Shown: in pieces, positions 5,462 to 7,043 of the stretch | Numbering within the stretch: position 1 is the stretch's first letter | Layout: every line of letters starts with the position of its first letter | NCBI GenBank assembly: GCA_902783795.1 | Contig: CACZSO010000117.1 | Location: 1-7,043 of the forward strand | Direction: 5' to 3' | Source: an uncultured Eubacteriales bacterium | Lineage (GTDB): Bacteria; Bacillota; Clostridia; Lachnospirales; Lachnospiraceae | Length of the DNA stretch: 7,043 nucleotides | Program-made: the position numbers and the translations under genes | The notes under the pieces: generated by a model | Seen by the model: only the letters and a program-made list of their open reading frames with translations | The model's database searches: none | Told to the model about the DNA's origin: nothing

Positions 5462-6763
5462 ATGATCAAGCGCTGCGTAGCCGTCGATATCGGTGCCTCC
5501 TCGGGAAGGCACATCGTCGGCTGGGAAGAAAACGAGGAGATCGTAACGGAAGAGCTTTACCGCTTCCCCAACGGTCCTTATCAAAAAGACGGGCATCTGT
5601 ACTGGGATACGGAGCGGCTTTTTCAGGAAGTAAAAAACGGACTGAAAGCCGTGTTTCAGAAATATCCGGATATCGCTTCCGTTTCCATCGATACCTGGGG
5701 AGTGGACTATGTCCTGATGAAGGGCGATGAATCTGTCCTCCCGGTCTACTGCTACCGGGATGCGCGGACGGACAAGGTTATTCCCGAAGTCCATAGCATC
5801 GTCCCCTTTGAAGAATTATATGCCCATACCGGGATCCAGTTCCAGACCTTCAATACTATCTATCAGCTCTATGAAGATAAACTGGCCGGACGGCTTGACG
5901 GGGTAACGGATTTCTTGATGATTCCGGAATACCTCATGTACCGGCTCACCGGGGTAAAGAAAAAGGAATACACCAATGCCACCACCATGGGACTGGTGAA
6001 TGTTGATACCCGTGAGATCGACCTTACCATCACCGACCGGTTGGGTCTGCCCCGGCAATTATTCGGGACGCTGTATGAAGGGGGTGAAATTCTGGGGGAA
6101 TTGCTTCCGGAAGTGGCTGAAGAGACCGGCGGGCAGACGGTAGTGAAGCTTTGCCTCACCCATGATACCGCTTCAGCAGTCTATGCGCTTACGAGTACCG
6201 GTCCTTATCTTTCTTCCGGCACCTGGTCGCTCCTCGGCATCTGTCAGGAAAAAGCCCACACGGACGATGCTTCCCGGCAGGCGAATTTCTCCAACGAAGG
6301 CGGGATCCGCCGTACCTTCCGCTATCAGAAAAACATCATGGGCATGTGGGTGGTGAATAACGTCTGCAAAGAAAACCATCTGACGCCGGCTGAACTGGCT
6401 TCCCTCTCGGATGAGAGTTCTTATGAGGGTATAGTCGATGTGAATGCCCCGGATTTTATGGCGCCGGAGAACATGACAAAGACTATTTTAAAGCACCTGG
6501 AAATAAATGGATATCCTGCCCCAGCCTCCGCGAAAGACCTGGCCCGCTGCGTCCTCTCCTCTTTGGCAAAGGGTTATGCAGATTCCGTGGCTCATATCGA
6601 AAAAAGTACCGGAAAGACCTATGATTCCCTGGTCATCGTGGGCGGCGGCGCGAAAAACAAACAGCTGAACTCTTTGACAGAACAGTTTTCCGGGAAAAGG
6701 GTGACCGCCCTTCCCATTGAAGCCACCGCTATAGGTAATCTGAAAATACAATTAGAAAGTTAA
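5462..6763 (+). CDS. rhaB: Rhamnulokinase
   Basis: A 433-residue FGGY-family carbohydrate kinase that phosphorylates L-rhamnulose to L-rhamnulose 1-phosphate with ATP, in the cytoplasm. Visible: phosphate loop DIGASSGR (9-16), IDTWGVDYVL (76-85), YRDARTDKVI (98-107), FLMIPEYLMYRLTG (151-164), TNATTMGLVN (171-180), THDTASA (233-239, D235 the likely catalytic base), SSGTWSLLG (251-259), NEGG (278-281), and the ATP-site VGGGAKNKQLN (393-403). It ends ATAIGNLKIQLES, about 40-50 residues earlier than E. coli RhaB, which continues well beyond ATAIGN. No frameshifted remainder was found downstream, so the short end appears genuine. GGAGG (5451-5455) is 6 bases before ATG, and 15 bp separate it from the redoxin stop, so the two are probably one transcript. 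rhaA and rhaD are not adjacent here. Confidence 0.93.
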   Translation: MIKRCVAVDIGASSGRHIVGWEENEEIVTEELYRFPNGPYQKDGHLYWDTERLFQEVKNGLKAVFQKYPDIASVSIDTWGVDYVLMKGDESVLPVYCYRDARTDKVIPEVHSIVPFEELYAHTGIQFQTFNTIYQLYEDKLAGRLDGVTDFLMIPEYLMYRLTGVKKKEYTNATTMGLVNVDTREIDLTITDRLGLPRQLFGTLYEGGEILGELLPEVAEETGGQTVVKLCLTHDTASAVYALTSTGPYLSSGTWSLLGICQEKAHTDDASRQANFSNEGGIRRTFRYQKNIMGMWVVNNVCKENHLTPAELASLSDESSYEGIVDVNAPDFMAPENMTKTILKHLEINGYPAPASAKDLARCVLSSLAKGYADSVAHIEKSTGKTYDSLVIVGGGAKNKQLNSLTEQFSGKRVTALPIEATAIGNLKIQLES

Positions 6764-6770
6764 AAACTGA

Positions 6771-6802
6771 GCAAGCCCCCGGACGAAACGCCGGGGGCTT
6801 GC
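6771..6802. terminator. 12-bp GC hairpin after rhaB, possibly bidirectional
   Basis: GCAAGCCCCCGG (6771-6782) pairs perfectly with 6791-6802 around an 8-base loop, 7 bp after the rhaB stop. On the plus strand the following bases (CGCTTAGTG) are not a good T run. On the minus strand the hairpin is followed by TCAGTTTTTAAC, a better one. It probably ends the redoxin-rhaB transcript and may also stop a transcript entering from the right. Confidence 0.7.
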
Positions 6803-7043
6803 CGCTTAGTGTAATAAAGTGAAGGGGGTGGCCCGGGAAGGAGGCCTTACCGGGCCGAGAGTATGAAAAAGCTGTAATCAAGTGACGGGGATCAACTTGA
6901 TGTACCTCTTCAGTACGCTTACAGTCTAAAAAAGAGCTGTGTTCATTCTGTGAAGAAAGAAACAACAATATGTGAAAAACCGGTCACAAAACATGGGCTT
7001 CTTCCTGCTTTTCAGTCCAGGGCTGTTCCGATTATCTCCACAT
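6803..7043. other. Non-coding end segment with inverted repeats
   Basis: No convincing gene is seen in this 240-bp stretch. It holds a 7-bp hairpin GGCCCGG/CCGGGCC (6830-6836 with 6850-6856) whose 13-base loop contains AGGAGG; a stem 6874-6883 with 6895-6905 (10 pairs, one bulged G, 11-base loop with GACGGGG), inside which ATCAACTTGAT (6891-6901) is itself a palindrome; and TGTGA/TCACA (6971-6975 with 6984-6988). A five-codon frame from ATG 6863 is too short to call. It could be the leader of a gene beyond the window, a small RNA on either strand, or ordinary spacer. Confidence 0.4.

Noticed and set aside
5300..5794. 164-residue minus-strand open frame across the redoxin-rhaB junction
   Set aside because: It is antisense to two recognised genes, with no recognisable protein features.
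6763..6842. Frameshift that would restore a longer RhaB
   Set aside because: The other plus frames after the stop give no sequence like the usual RhaB C-terminal helices and run through the hairpin.
6729..6968. 79-residue minus-strand open frame at the right end
   Set aside because: It would have to be translated through the GC terminator hairpin and into the end of rhaB, and its sequence shows no domain.

Overview
The window looks like chromosome from a gut-type Clostridia bacterium, most likely Lachnospiraceae. This is inferred from moderate GC, strong AGGAGG-type ribosome binding sites, sigma-A-type promoters, a tRNA-Gln gene without an encoded CCA end, and protein families common in that group (clostridial Ig-like repeat surface protein, AEC carrier, IolE-like TIM barrel, a short RhaB). 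No transposase, phage gene or CRISPR array is visible.

Layout. Positions 1-81 hold a plus-strand tRNA-Gln (anticodon CTG) with a T run. Positions 100-127 are a GC-rich hairpin that ends the minus-strand genes. Three minus-strand genes follow, reading right to left: an AEC-family carrier (2736-1798), a class I SAM-dependent methyltransferase overlapping it by 4 bp (1801-1178), and, after a 152-bp gap holding a palindromic element, an IolE-like sugar phosphate isomerase/epimerase (1025-153). A very good minus-strand promoter lies at 2793-2765. A 250-bp divergent intergenic region separates these from a plus-strand group: a large secreted protein with four Ig-like repeats of exactly 90 residues (2987-4834), a peroxiredoxin-like CxxC redoxin (4898-5446) and rhamnulokinase RhaB (5462-6763). 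RhaB ends at a 12-bp GC hairpin (6771-6802). The last 240 bp carry no convincing gene but several inverted repeats.

How the genes may work together. AEC plus methyltransferase form a tight transcription and translation unit. The redoxin and rhaB are 15 bp apart and are probably co-transcribed. RhaB phosphorylates L-rhamnulose, and the IolE-like enzyme probably interconverts a sugar or sugar acid, so carbohydrate use is a theme on both strands, but a shared pathway is not shown. RhaB here is separated from the usual rhaA/rhaD partners within the window.

I did not find a clear new defence or mobile system. The points most worth a second look are the Ig-repeat protein with its non-canonical cysteine pairs, the redoxin-rhaB pairing, and the structured non-coding segment at the right end.
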